A stretch of DNA of 19,895 bases from a bacterium (GTDB lineage: Bacteria; Ratteibacteria; UBA8468; B48-G9; JAFGKM01): assembly GCA_023230585.1 (NCBI GenBank), contig JALNXB010000036.1, positions 1 to 19,895 of the forward strand, written 5' to 3'. This document shows positions 1 through 9,100 of the stretch, piece after piece. A program made the position numbers and the translations under genes. Position 1 is the first letter of the stretch; each line of letters starts with the position of its first letter. The notes under the pieces are model-generated. The model saw only the letters and a list, made by a program, of their open reading frames with translations. It was not told the origin of the DNA and made no database searches.

Positions 1-192
1 CCTTCTGCACAAAGAGCGTCTCCGAAGGGTTCAACAGGCTCAGAGTAGGGGAACAAAAGGCTTGAACCTTTTGTTAACAGCCCGATTCTTGCTTGAGTTG
101 TAGTAGCACCTCGTAATTCGTTCCTAAACACATACTTTTTTAACGAAAAAAACAAAGGTAGGAGTATAAACATAAACTTAAAGGAGGATGAA
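1..192. other. Left-edge intergenic stretch, GC-richer than its surroundings
   Basis: No convincing coding sequence is visible here. The first ~110 bases are richer in G and C than the rest of the window. They include a segment around 26-50 (GAAGGGTTCAACAGGCTCAG and following) that resembles, from memory, short palindromic intergenic elements of the type GGTTCGACAAGCTCA seen in many environmental genomes. The match is imperfect and is only an impression. From ~130 onward the sequence becomes AT-rich and serves as the leader of the PHP gene, with a strong AAGGAGG ribosome binding site at 181-187. Confidence 0.35.
52..75. repeat. Perfect inverted repeat (hairpin), 9-bp stem, 6-nt loop
   Basis: AACAAAAGG at 52-60 and CCTTTTGTT at 67-75 are exact reverse complements separated by CTTGAA. 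A hairpin of this size could be the stem of a transcription terminator for a gene left of the window or part of a repeat element. No clean T-tract follows on the + strand, so the terminator reading is not secure. Confidence 0.5.
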
Positions 193-1041
193 ATGATGTT
201 TTGTAATCCGTTTGAGAGAAAAGGTAATTGGTATAAAGGGAATCTTCATACTCATACCACAAACTCAGATGGAGTGTTTTCCCCGGAAGAGATATGCAAA
301 CTATATAAAGAGCAAGGGTACGATTTTATTGCTATTACCGACCACCATAAAATTACAACTGTATCTGAAAAACCAGACGACCTATTATTAATTCCGAGCT
401 CTGAAATGAGTAATAAATCTCATATAGTTGGGCTAAACCTTAAAGAAGAGTTTGATGAAACAGGTATGTCTGACCAGAAAATTATAAATGAAATAGTTGA
501 GCAGAATGGACTGGCTATAATGGCTCATCCTTATTGGAGAGGGACTCCTTCCAATGACCTAATTGCTCTTGACAAATATATTGGTATTGAAATTTATAAT
601 AATGTATGCCACGTTTCTCAAGGTAAAGGTTTTTCAACTGTCCACTTTGATGACATTCTTCAGACAGGCAAACAAATACTTGGGTTTGCTTCAGATGATA
701 CCCATAGAGAAAACGCTCTGTTTGGAGGTTTTATAATGGTAAAAGCTGAGGAGTTAACTCTTGAAGGCATACTGGAAGCAATTGAGTTAGGTAGTTTTTA
801 CTCTTCAACGGGAGTATTGATAAATAGTTGTACATTAAACGATACAACTATTCATATAAAGTTTGATTCTGCTTTAACGGCAGATTTTATAGGACACAAT
901 GGTAGAGGTAGAAGAGTTTCAGCAGATAATGCTGAGATAAATGAAGCTGAATATCAAATAAAAGGAACAGAAAAATATTTAAGGATAGAAATTACAGATA
1001 AGAATAATAAAAAAGCTTGGGTTAATCCTCTGTTTTTGTAA
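193..1041 (+). CDS. PHP-domain metal-dependent phosphoesterase
   Basis: The 282-residue protein carries the metal-binding pattern of the PHP superfamily: H19-x-H21 in LHTHTTNSDG, D26, D50 with H51/H52 in ITDHH, E71, H77, H112 in AHPYW, and D169 with H171 in SDDTH. This trinuclear-type site is known in stand-alone phosphoesterases such as the nucleoside 3',5'-bisphosphate/oligonucleotide phosphatases and in histidinol phosphatases; the actual substrate cannot be read from the sequence. After the PHP fold (to ~residue 205) there is a beta-rich tail of ~75 residues. There is no signal peptide, so it should be cytoplasmic. AAGGAGG lies 5 bases before the ATG at 193; a second ATG follows directly at 196 and could equally be used. 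Its 3' end overlaps the opposing TIM-barrel gene by 20 bases. Confidence 0.85.
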   Translation: MMFCNPFERKGNWYKGNLHTHTTNSDGVFSPEEICKLYKEQGYDFIAITDHHKITTVSEKPDDLLLIPSSEMSNKSHIVGLNLKEEFDETGMSDQKIINEIVEQNGLAIMAHPYWRGTPSNDLIALDKYIGIEIYNNVCHVSQGKGFSTVHFDDILQTGKQILGFASDDTHRENALFGGFIMVKAEELTLEGILEAIELGSFYSSTGVLINSCTLNDTTIHIKFDSALTADFIGHNGRGRRVSADNAEINEAEYQIKGTEKYLRIEITDKNNKKAWVNPLFL

Positions 1042-1867
1042 AACTATCTTTCCATAGTCTAGTGAGATATCCACCAGCTAAAATCACAGCAATCTCGTTA
1101 GGAAAAGAGAACACTCTTGGTTCGTCAGATATAGGGGTTATAGGTCCGTTGTACCTAATATTTCGTAATGTTTGCATAATAAAAGGTAGGTCAATTACAT
1201 TGGTTTGTCTTGGGAGGTTTCTTATCTTTTTGTTATTATCAGAATCGCTTGCTTTTACTGAGATAATATCTTTGGTTTCAAATTGTTGCAGTATATCTTG
1301 ATTGTTTGATTCTTGGTCTAAAAGGAAAGTATCCAAAACAATTCCCACATTTGTGATATTTGCTTCTTTACAAAAGGAATATATCTGGCTTGTAGTAAAT
1401 CTGTAAATATGTTGATATGGTTTTACAGATTTATGTTTCCCCACAATCTCAACACCAATACTGCAATTATATTCATTGAATCTTTTGGCGAGTACATTTA
1501 GACGTTCTGGAAACATTTTAGAAAAATCTTCACAAGAGGTAGTGTCTGAACCCACTGGAAGAGATAACACACATCTGTTGGCTCCAATTTTTTCAGATAT
1601 CTCAACAAGAGATGTAAGTTTATCTATATTTGCTGTAAAGCCTGCATCCGTTAAAGTTATGTCAGAGGATAAATTCCATACCCCTGGTTTTATATTAAAA
1701 GAGTCCAACATTCCTTTAACGTAATTAACTGAGTGGGTTTGACAAAGTGCTTCTACATCTAAAATATTCAAGTCTATCCCTTCAAAGTTTCCAAGGTTAG
1801 CAAGCCGTAAAGATTCCCGTAAACCGGTATTAATATTAAAAGATTTTAAAGATAAGTTTTTAAACAT
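1022..1867 (-). CDS. Sugar-phosphate isomerase/epimerase-like TIM-barrel protein
   Basis: The 281-residue protein has the general look of the xylose-isomerase-like TIM-barrel (AP_endonuc_2) superfamily. Alternating strands and helices include GIDLNILDVEAL, RCVLSLPVGS, SIGVEIVGKH (candidate metal Glu), VGIVLDTFLL (candidate metal Asp) and DIISVKASDSD. The usual HxHxxD ending of the sixth strand is replaced by VKASDSD, and the usual last glutamate strand reads ITPISDEP, so one metal ligand is altered and the catalytic state is uncertain. GAGG 8 bases before the ATG is a fair ribosome binding site. It is divergent from the radical SAM gene and convergent with the PHP gene, so it is probably monocistronic. 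The reaction is unknown; members include isomerases, epimerases, dehydratases and endonuclease IV. Confidence 0.65.
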   Translation of the reverse strand: MFKNLSLKSFNINTGLRESLRLANLGNFEGIDLNILDVEALCQTHSVNYVKGMLDSFNIKPGVWNLSSDITLTDAGFTANIDKLTSLVEISEKIGANRCVLSLPVGSDTTSCEDFSKMFPERLNVLAKRFNEYNCSIGVEIVGKHKSVKPYQHIYRFTTSQIYSFCKEANITNVGIVLDTFLLDQESNNQDILQQFETKDIISVKASDSDNNKKIRNLPRQTNVIDLPFIMQTLRNIRYNGPITPISDEPRVFSFPNEIAVILAGGYLTRLWKDSFTKTED

Positions 1868-1915
1868 AATTTTGTCCTCATTATTTTTATTGCTTCTAAT
1901 AGTAAATAATTATAT

Positions 1916-1921
1916 TATAAT
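1916..1921 (+). promoter_or_regulatory. Possible -10 box (TATAAT) of the radical SAM/polyamine operon
   Basis: A perfect TATAAT lies in the 68-base divergent intergenic region, 14 bases upstream of the ATG at 1936. No good -35 box is present at 16-18 bases spacing. Transcription from it would start only about 8 bases before the start codon and give a nearly leaderless message. This agrees with the weak Shine-Dalgarno (AAAGG) of the gene. The region is very AT-rich, so chance occurrence is possible. Confidence 0.3.
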
Positions 1922-1935
1922 ATAAAGGCGTAAAA

Positions 1936-2940
1936 ATGGAAAATACATTTCATATTCAGTGGCATATAACAGATTTTTGTAACCTTAGATGTAGGCACTG
2001 CTATCAATCAGAGTTTGCTAAAGATAGTGAGTTGTCTTTTGATTGTTTGCAAAAGGTTTTTGAAAATATTACCAATTTTGCCTCCAAAAACGGCAAAAAA
2101 CTTGTAATAGATATTACTGGCGGTGAGCCATTTCTCTACAAACATTGGGAACCCCTGATATCTATGATAAACCAATCTAAAAGTGTTATCAAGACTGGAA
2201 TTATTACTAATGGACTTCTTGTAGATGCCTCAAAAATTCGCAAACTTGAACGACTTAAAAATTTTTCGTTAAAAATTTCTGCTGAGGGGCTAACTAAAGA
2301 ATCTTATGAATATATAAGAGGAGTTAATACTTATAATAGATTTATTGAGACTTGTGGATTGTTAAAAGATGTTTCTTTTGAAAAAACTCTTATGTTCACT
2401 CTTTTTTCTGGAAGCCTAAGCCAAATAGATGCAGTTGTTCCGTTTATGAACAATTATAACCTGCAAACAACTATATTTGAAAGGTTTATCCCTTGGGGTA
2501 GGGGAGCATTGATGAAAGAAAAACTTATTTCACTTTATGAGTGGAGAGAGGTTTTGAAACTGCTTTGCAAGATTTGTAGGCTGGAAGATAATCTTTGTGA
2601 ACTTGCTCCTTATAGAGGTTTTATGGTTGATAAAGAAGGTACAGATTTAAATCTTTTTGGTGCCCCCTGTATAGTTGCAAAAGATGGTATTGCATTAATG
2701 CCAGATGGTTCGGTTTTTCCTTGTAGAAGATTTCCATTAACTATCGGGAATCTTAAAGACCAATCAATGGAAGAGGTTTGGAAAAACTCTACTGTTCTTG
2801 AAAAATTAAAAAACAGGTTCCTCTTGAAAGGAAAATGTAAAACGTGTATAATAGAGGACTGTTTAGGATGCAGGGCATTAGCCTATAGTGTAAGCGGAGA
2901 TTATTTAGGTGAAGACCCACTCTGTATCAAGGATGAGTAA
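1936..2940 (+). CDS. Radical SAM protein with C-terminal SPASM-type domain
   Basis: The 334-residue protein starts with the radical SAM cluster motif C15-x3-C19-x2-C22 (CNLRCRHC) and has the SAM-binding GGEP motif at residues 62-65, so it should make a 5'-deoxyadenosyl radical. From ~residue 245 to the end it carries a cysteine-rich tail: APC, GSVFPC, then CKTCIIEDCLGC and a final PLC. This fits a SPASM/Twitch auxiliary Fe-S domain, although the CX2CX4CX2C spacing is slightly tighter than the textbook CX2CX5CX3C. SPASM enzymes include peptide-modifying maturases, PqqE and anaerobic sulfatase maturases. No short precursor-peptide gene is visible nearby. It is followed after 41 bases by the arginine decarboxylase and agmatinase genes on the same strand, which suggests one transcript. 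The substrate is unknown. Confidence 0.85.
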   Translation: MENTFHIQWHITDFCNLRCRHCYQSEFAKDSELSFDCLQKVFENITNFASKNGKKLVIDITGGEPFLYKHWEPLISMINQSKSVIKTGIITNGLLVDASKIRKLERLKNFSLKISAEGLTKESYEYIRGVNTYNRFIETCGLLKDVSFEKTLMFTLFSGSLSQIDAVVPFMNNYNLQTTIFERFIPWGRGALMKEKLISLYEWREVLKLLCKICRLEDNLCELAPYRGFMVDKEGTDLNLFGAPCIVAKDGIALMPDGSVFPCRRFPLTIGNLKDQSMEEVWKNSTVLEKLKNRFLLKGKCKTCIIEDCLGCRALAYSVSGDYLGEDPLCIKDE

Positions 2941-2981
2941 ATATTAATAATGTTAAATTAAATAATCAAAAGGAGAATAAA

Positions 2982-3539
2982 ATGAAAGGATTAGAAATGG
3001 TCCCCCGAAAAATGTTTTTGACAAAAGGCGTTGGAAAGCATAAGGAAAGATTAACAAGTTTTGAACTGGCTTTAAGAAAAGCAGGTATTGCTCACTTTAA
3101 TTTTGTATCTATATCAAGTATTTTTCCACCACACTGTAAATTAATATCAAAAAAAGAAGGATTATCTCTCTTATCTCCTGGACAGATTGTTTTTACAGTG
3201 TTAAGCAGAAACCAGACCAACGAACCTCATAGGCTTATCACAGCTTCAGTTGGAGTTGCTATACCTAAAGATAAAAACCAGTATGGATACCTTTCTGAGC
3301 ACGAAGGCTTTGGCGAAACTGATGATAAAGCTGGCGACTATTCAGAAGACCTTGCAGCGACAATGTTGGCAACTATTCTTGGAGTAGAGTTTGACCCTGA
3401 TTCATCCTACGATGAAAAGAAAGAAATTTGGCAGATGTCAGGTGAAATTGTAAAAACTACCAATCTTACCCAATCAGCTATTGGAGATAAGAACGGACTT
3501 TGGACTACCGTAATTTCTGCTGCTGTTTTTGTTCCCTGA
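2982..3539 (+). CDS. pdaD: Pyruvoyl-dependent arginine decarboxylase
   Basis: The 185-residue proenzyme matches the archaeal/bacterial PvlArgDC family, which converts arginine to agmatine and CO2 using a pyruvoyl group made by self-cleavage. The cleavage site is visible as the Ser45-Ser46 pair in FVSISSIFPP; after cleavage the second serine becomes the pyruvoyl group of the alpha chain. Other family signatures are the N-terminal PRKMFLTKGVGKHKERLTSF, the glycine-rich GYLSEHEGFGE and the EDLAATMLA helix. The length is normal for the family. AAGGAG lies 6 bases before the ATG at 2982; an internal ATG at residue 6 is less well placed. It sits 22 bases before the agmatinase-family gene, the next step in the agmatine route to putrescine. 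Confidence 0.92.
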   Translation: MKGLEMVPRKMFLTKGVGKHKERLTSFELALRKAGIAHFNFVSISSIFPPHCKLISKKEGLSLLSPGQIVFTVLSRNQTNEPHRLITASVGVAIPKDKNQYGYLSEHEGFGETDDKAGDYSEDLAATMLATILGVEFDPDSSYDEKKEIWQMSGEIVKTTNLTQSAIGDKNGLWTTVISAAVFVP

Positions 3540-3561
3540 CTAAAAAAAATGAGGGGATAAA

Positions 3562-4458
3562 ATGGACCAGTATAATTTTCTTGGTATACCGGATGTTAGT
3601 CTCAAAAAGGCACGTTTTCTTATATTACCTATCCCTTTTGAGGCAACGACATCTTGTTTAGCAGGCACAAAAGATGGTCCTTCATCAATTATTGCTTCTT
3701 CCAATTATGTGGAACTATATGATGAGGAATTAAAAGCAGAACCGTACCTTGTTGGAGTAAAAACCTTACCAGAGGTGCCACCTAATTACAAAAGCATAAA
3801 ACAGATGGTAGCAGATATTAAAAAAGCTTCTACAAAGTACCTCAAAGAAAACAAACGAATAATAGGTTTAGGGGGAGAACATACGGTTTCATTAGGGTTG
3901 GTTGAATCTTGTTTATCAACATACCCTAACTTAAAGGTTCTTTCTTTCGATGCACACTCTGACCTCAGAGACCAATATCAAGGAACCAAATTTAGCCACG
4001 CTTGTGTAATGAGAAGAATCTCAGAGTTAGGTTGTAAAATATGGACAGCTGGAGTTAGGAGTATAAGTAAAGAAGAACAAGATTTCATAAATCAAACAGA
4101 TACTATAAAAATTTTATTTGCTTACCAGATGGCAGAAAAATGGGGCGAAGTTTTAAATAAAATGCTCCCTGCGGGAAATTATTACCTTTCTTTTGATTTA
4201 GATTTCTTAGACCCATCAATATTACCTGAAACTGGAACCCCTGAACCTGGTGGGTTTTACTGGAACCAGACTATAGGTTTTTTTCGTCAGTTTGTTTTAA
4301 GAAAAGATATCAATATTGTAGGTTTTGATGTGGTTGAACTTGCACCACAAAAAAATGTCACTCCATCTTCTTTTTTAGCAGCAAAACTGATATATAAATT
4401 GATTGGTCTGCTTGCAGTCAAAGATAACCTTCTCTCTGATACTATGGATATTGGTTGA
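3562..4458 (+). CDS. speB: Agmatinase-family ureohydrolase
   Basis: The 298-residue protein belongs to the arginase/agmatinase/ureohydrolase family. It shows the full binuclear manganese site: the histidine in GLGGEHTVSLG (~residue 107), Asp-x-His-x-Asp in SFDAHSDLR (~129-137), and Asp-x-Asp in SFDLDFLDPS (~211-220). The family-typical E-x-G-x-x-x-P-G-G segment (TGTPEPGGFYW) follows. Agmatinase hydrolyses agmatine to putrescine and urea. The preceding arginine decarboxylase gene, 22 bases upstream, makes this substrate assignment likely over arginase or guanidinobutyrase. GAGGGG upstream of the ATG serves as ribosome binding site. No spermidine synthase is in the window, so putrescine may be the end product here or spermidine may be made from genes elsewhere. 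Confidence 0.92.
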   Translation: MDQYNFLGIPDVSLKKARFLILPIPFEATTSCLAGTKDGPSSIIASSNYVELYDEELKAEPYLVGVKTLPEVPPNYKSIKQMVADIKKASTKYLKENKRIIGLGGEHTVSLGLVESCLSTYPNLKVLSFDAHSDLRDQYQGTKFSHACVMRRISELGCKIWTAGVRSISKEEQDFINQTDTIKILFAYQMAEKWGEVLNKMLPAGNYYLSFDLDFLDPSILPETGTPEPGGFYWNQTIGFFRQFVLRKDINIVGFDVVELAPQKNVTPSSFLAAKLIYKLIGLLAVKDNLLSDTMDIG

Positions 4459-4477
4459 CCCTAATACTCTTTTGGTT

Positions 4478-4494
4478 ACTATAGTAATTATAGT
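4478..4494 (+). other. Small AT-rich inverted repeat after the agmatinase gene
   Basis: ACTATA (4478-4483) and TATAGT (4489-4494) are exact reverse complements around a 5-base loop, 20 bases after the agmatinase stop. The stem is short and weak and is not followed by a T-tract, so a terminator role is only a possibility. The rest of 4459-4557 holds no recognisable gene. Confidence 0.2.
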
Positions 4495-4557
4495 TTATGC
4501 TCCTCACTACTGCCTCTTTTTATTTTAAAATACATACCGTAAATAAGTATAAAACAC

Positions 4558-4587
4558 TTGACATAATACAAATAAATATGATAAAGT
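4558..4587 (+). promoter_or_regulatory. Candidate sigma70-type promoter of the secreted-protein cassette
   Basis: A perfect -35 TTGACA at 4558-4563 is followed after 18 bases by TAAAGT at 4582-4587 as a moderate -10. Transcription would begin around 4595, about 50 bases before the ATG at 4648. This is the only strong -35 in the 189-base gap between the agmatinase gene and the cassette and suggests the cassette has its own promoter. Confidence 0.45.
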
Positions 4588-4647
4588 TTGTATGAAAACA
4601 AAACTTAGAAATTTTAAATTATATTTCTTTCCCAAGGGAGGTTCTTT

Positions 4648-6033
4648 ATGTTTTTAGATCACTCATCAAACAGTAGAAAAAACGGCAATATAGCAAAAAG
4701 AAGTGGAATATCATCTCTATTATTGATTTTAGCAATCTTTTTTTTATGCCCATCTGTTCACCTATTTGCGAATGATGCCAAACAGGCAGAGAACAAAGGA
4801 GAATTATCTTTACCTGAATGGAAGAAGAAAGCTGCTGAATATGCTCGTATCCTATCAGGAGTAAAGTGGACACCTGTTGCTGATACTATGCCATGGAAAG
4901 CTGGATATTTTGAGAAAGGCGTAGAATATTCTGGAGTTCCTTACTCAGGGGTGTCAACTGTTGGGAGATATATTGGGTTTGAAATATACCTAAAAACTTT
5001 TTTGGCTGCAGTTGAGAACCCTCAAAGCGTCTTATATACCGAAACCCTCAAAGGTAGAGTAAGCAAAGCTACAACTTATTACGGTTTAGTTTGTTCCAAT
5101 TTTACAAGTTATGCGTACCAATGTACTTACTGGTATACTGCCCTTATACATATACCGCCTTTTCGTAAAGGTCTTGAGTTGGTAGAACCTCACGATGCTC
5201 AAGCAGTAGAGGTAGGTGACTTTATTTATACGCCACCGAGAGAAGGCACAAGAAGCGGTGTGCACGTTGAACTTATCACCGAGGTAGTGAAAAAAAATGG
5301 TGTTGTAACCCACGTAAGGATAGAGGATAGTTGGCCCAAAACAACACGAAACCAGCTTAGACCAACAGCAAACTTTAACTCTCACATAAAAGCAAGAGCA
5401 AGAAGAGTTTATAGGATTACAGATATTGACTTATGGAGAGAAGAAAACAGGGCAGAAAACTATCTGTTCCCCAATTATGCAGAAGATTCAGCTACACCAA
5501 AAATCAATAGAGTTCTTCTGCTGGACTTAGGGGATTGGGTTCCTTATAATAAGGAAGATACTGTTAAAATAAATGTTATGGACAGAGATTCTCAAGGTGT
5601 AAAATCACTTGTTATCAAACGAGGCGAGCAACTCATTGAAGAGATACCTTTGGAAGGTCCAGGGATTATTGAGCGAACTTTTGCAGAATGTGGTGATTAT
5701 ACTGCACATTGTGTAATGAAAGACGGTTCTTTAAGTCAAGCTTGCGAATTTTCTATCTGTGAATTAGATTTAAAACTATCTAAAGACACATTAAAACTTT
5801 CTGAACCATACGAAGTAGAATTTAGTTCCAATAATTTAAAGGTTGTAATGGCTCATATCTCCAAAGTAGATGGAAAGTATAAGGTATGGATTAACGATGA
5901 GGACCGAAAAAACGGTAAATTTAATATACCTGCAAACCTTATCGATTCAGAAGGAAGAACTCGTATTTGGCTTTTTGGTGAAAACAAGTACGGTAGGTTA
6001 AAAAAAGAAAAAGCTGTAATGGCAATAAAATAG
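4648..6033 (+). CDS. Secreted papain/NlpC-like protein with beta-rich C-terminal domain
   Basis: I do not recognise a named family with certainty. The 461-residue protein has a signal sequence or membrane anchor (hydrophobic run ~residues 22-41 after a basic N-terminus). Residues ~55-260 carry a papain-fold-like triad pattern: Cys149 in YYGLVCSNFTSYAYQ at the head of a helix, GDFIYTPP before a loop, His206 in SGVHVELITEV, and Glu226/Asp227 in VRIEDSWP. This order and spacing resemble NlpC/P60 and related amidases that cut cell-wall peptides or amide bonds. Residues ~285-461 look like two beta-sandwich (Ig-like) modules. GGGAGG precedes the ATG by 6 bases. A full-length paralog lies at 10290, on the other side of the beta-helix gene. 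The activity is inferred from residue pattern only. Confidence 0.6.
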   Translation: MFLDHSSNSRKNGNIAKRSGISSLLLILAIFFLCPSVHLFANDAKQAENKGELSLPEWKKKAAEYARILSGVKWTPVADTMPWKAGYFEKGVEYSGVPYSGVSTVGRYIGFEIYLKTFLAAVENPQSVLYTETLKGRVSKATTYYGLVCSNFTSYAYQCTYWYTALIHIPPFRKGLELVEPHDAQAVEVGDFIYTPPREGTRSGVHVELITEVVKKNGVVTHVRIEDSWPKTTRNQLRPTANFNSHIKARARRVYRITDIDLWREENRAENYLFPNYAEDSATPKINRVLLLDLGDWVPYNKEDTVKINVMDRDSQGVKSLVIKRGEQLIEEIPLEGPGIIERTFAECGDYTAHCVMKDGSLSQACEFSICELDLKLSKDTLKLSEPYEVEFSSNNLKVVMAHISKVDGKYKVWINDEDRKNGKFNIPANLIDSEGRTRIWLFGENKYGRLKKEKAVMAIK

Positions 6034-6106
6034 ATTAACTTAAAGTTGGTTATAACATCAATAAACACTTCACACTTTCCCTCTGTGTAAACCAATAGGA
6101 GGTTTT

Positions 6107-9100
6107 ATGGCCAGACAAATAAAAAAGGTTTATATATTTTTATTTTTAGCAGCACTTCTTTCAAACACCTTATTATTTTCTTGGTCATTCCCACCTCCTG
6201 TACGTTTTCCTCAAAACTGGAAGCCCAACCCTGGTGCCACAACAGGTAAGATAGAATATAAGATTATCGATGACCCCAAGGAGGCATACAAAGGTGATAA
6301 ATACGTATATCTTAAAGGGCATCTTGCAATAGACAATGTTATAGATGTTTACGCAGGTGATAAAATCAATATAAGTTTCTACGCAAAAAGTGATACCGGC
6401 CAACCTGATGTATCTACATCTTTATATGCCTACCAGAAGAATGAATATGGTGGAATAACTTATATTTCTACAATAAATGTAACATCGAAAAAAATAGGTC
6501 AAGAATGGACTGAAGTTAAAGGCACCATAATTATACCTGAAACATTTAGAGAAAAACGGGTCAACTCAGTAAAAGTTGCTCTTATAAGCAAAACAGGTGT
6601 ATATTTTGATTATCCGCAGGTAGAACATATCAAAACCCTCCAACTACTTAATTTTGATGATGCTTACAACCAATCTGCCCAAAACATAATAAAAGGTGAT
6701 TTTGAAGCAGCGGTAAACCTTTTAAATCAAGCACTAAAACTTGCCAGAACAGATACAGAGAAAGAGAAAGCATTGAAGAAGATTAAGGACGCAGAGTATC
6801 GGTTAGGTGCAGAAAACGCAATAGTTAATATAAAAGAAATCTTTAGTCGAGCTGATGATTATATAAAATCAGGTGATTATAAAAATGCTCGTAGTGAGTA
6901 TGAAAAATTAAACCAACTTAAAGGAGTAGATTTTCTTGAATATCTTGCTCTATCCAATATAGCCGAAAGTTATGTGTTAGAAAAAGATTATAAGAAGGCT
7001 CTTAAAACATACGAAAAACTTTTAAAATTACCCGATTTAAAACAATTTCCGTATTACAAAATATACGGATTGTTTAGGCAGGCAGAAGTTTTTACTGAAC
7101 AAAAAGATTACACCAACGCTCGCAAAGTGTATACCTTGATAACAAAAAGAAGAGAAGCCCTTGAACAGCATATCTTGATGGCAAACCTGTTTTCAGCTGA
7201 TACATATACCAAGTCAAAACGTTACAGTACAGCAAAAAAAATTTACGAGAAAATGTTGTTGAAAGAGGAAACAAAAACGTTTCCAAATGAAAGTTATAGA
7301 CGTGATATAGTTGATAAACTTGAAGCAATAAAAAATTTAAAAGATGGGCAAAATTTACAAAGTAGGCAAGAAAAACTTATTAAGCGTATAAATTCCCCTA
7401 AACAATCAATATATGTATCAACAAACAACGGAAGAGATACAAATTCTGGAGATAAAGATACGCCTTTCGCAACCATAACACGAGCACAAGAAGAGGTTCG
7501 TAAAATAAAAGCAACCAAAGGCCTACCTAAAAACGGAATAACTGTATATCTTAGAGCTGGAAAATATTTTCTTGATGAAGGGTTGATCTTTGAAGGTGAA
7601 CAGGATTCAGGAACGGAGGTAGCACCTATTGTTTATAGAAGTTATCCAGGTGAAGAAGTTCGTATTATAGGTGGCAAACAATTAAAACAGTTTGAGGTTC
7701 TCAAAGATACCAACATATTAAAAAGGCTACCAGAGGAAACGCTTGGTAAAATCTGGGTATGCGACCTAAAAAAGGAAGGTATAACAGATTACGGTGTATT
7801 ACAGAACAGAGGCGTTACAGGCATTGATTCTGATATAAGTACAACTGAACTATTTTTTAACACAAAACCAATGAATTTAGTACGTTGGCCTAAAGAAGGC
7901 TGGCTTAGAGTGTTTGACTTAACCACTCCCTATGGAGATGGTAAAATAAGCAGTTACAACATACAGAGAGGACGTTTTAAGTATTCTGATGATATACCTT
8001 TAAAGTGGAAGGAAGAAAAAAATATCTGGACAGTAGGATATTTTTTATATCAATGGGATAAGATACACACAGAAGTCCTCTCAATAGATACAGACAATAA
8101 AATTATACATTTATCTCCAGATATGAGAACCTCTGAAAAACGTAAAGCAGGTATGCCTGTCAGGGTAGACGCTCCGTACCATTTTTACAATATACTTTCA
8201 GAACTTTCTGTCCCGGGGGAATTTTATATTGATAGTGATACAGGAAAACTCTATTTCTACCCTCCTAAAAAGATTGATGGTGACGAAATATTCATTTCAA
8301 CAATTAAGACCCCTATTATACAAATGAACAATGTTTCCAATATTCTTTTTTATCAGTTGACCATTGAAGGTACCCGACAGAACGGAATAAATATCGATAA
8401 TAGTAACAACAACCTTGTTGCAGGTACAACGATACGGAATACTGGAGTGTTAGGCATAATGCTCGATGGTGGGTGGAACAACAGCGTAATAGGGTGCGAT
8501 ATATACGATACAGGAGAAGGTGGAATTCAAATAAAAAACAACGGAGATAGAGCTAAACTTATACCTTCAAGTAATCTTGTAGAAAACAATCATATCTATA
8601 GATTTAACAGATTTAGCCACGGTGGTAACAGGTTTGGAGTAACAATTGTTAATGGTTCTGGTAATAGAGTATCTCACAACATTCTTTCTGATACAACTTA
8701 CAACTCTATGACTTTTGCTGGTAATGACAATATCATTGAGTATAACGAAATTTATGATGTAACAAATGAAGCCAGAGACGGTGGTGCAATATATACATAC
8801 GGATTACCTTTCCGTTTTATGAGTAAAGGTAATATTATGAGATACAATTTTATACACCATATTACCCAACACTCTTCACCAATTAAGACACACCAGGTTA
8901 CTGGAATCTATATAGATTCAATAAATAGCGGTATGACAGTAGAAGGCAACATTCTTTATCGCAACACAGAACGAGCTATGTATGTAAACGGACCAGATAA
9001 TCGTATAGAGAACAATCTATTGATTGATAACAACATAGGTATAACTCTTAATGACCGATCTTGGATATTTGATCACACAAGGTTAAATACCTTGATACCA

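Noticed and set aside
4577..4582. TATGAT as the -10 box for the TTGACA at 4558
   Set aside because: The spacing would be only 13 bases; TAAAGT at 18 bases is a weaker hexamer but a plausible distance.
5086..5385. Long reverse-strand open frame inside the first papain-like gene
   Set aside because: It is a shadow of the well-supported + strand gene, has no ribosome binding site and no recognisable protein features.
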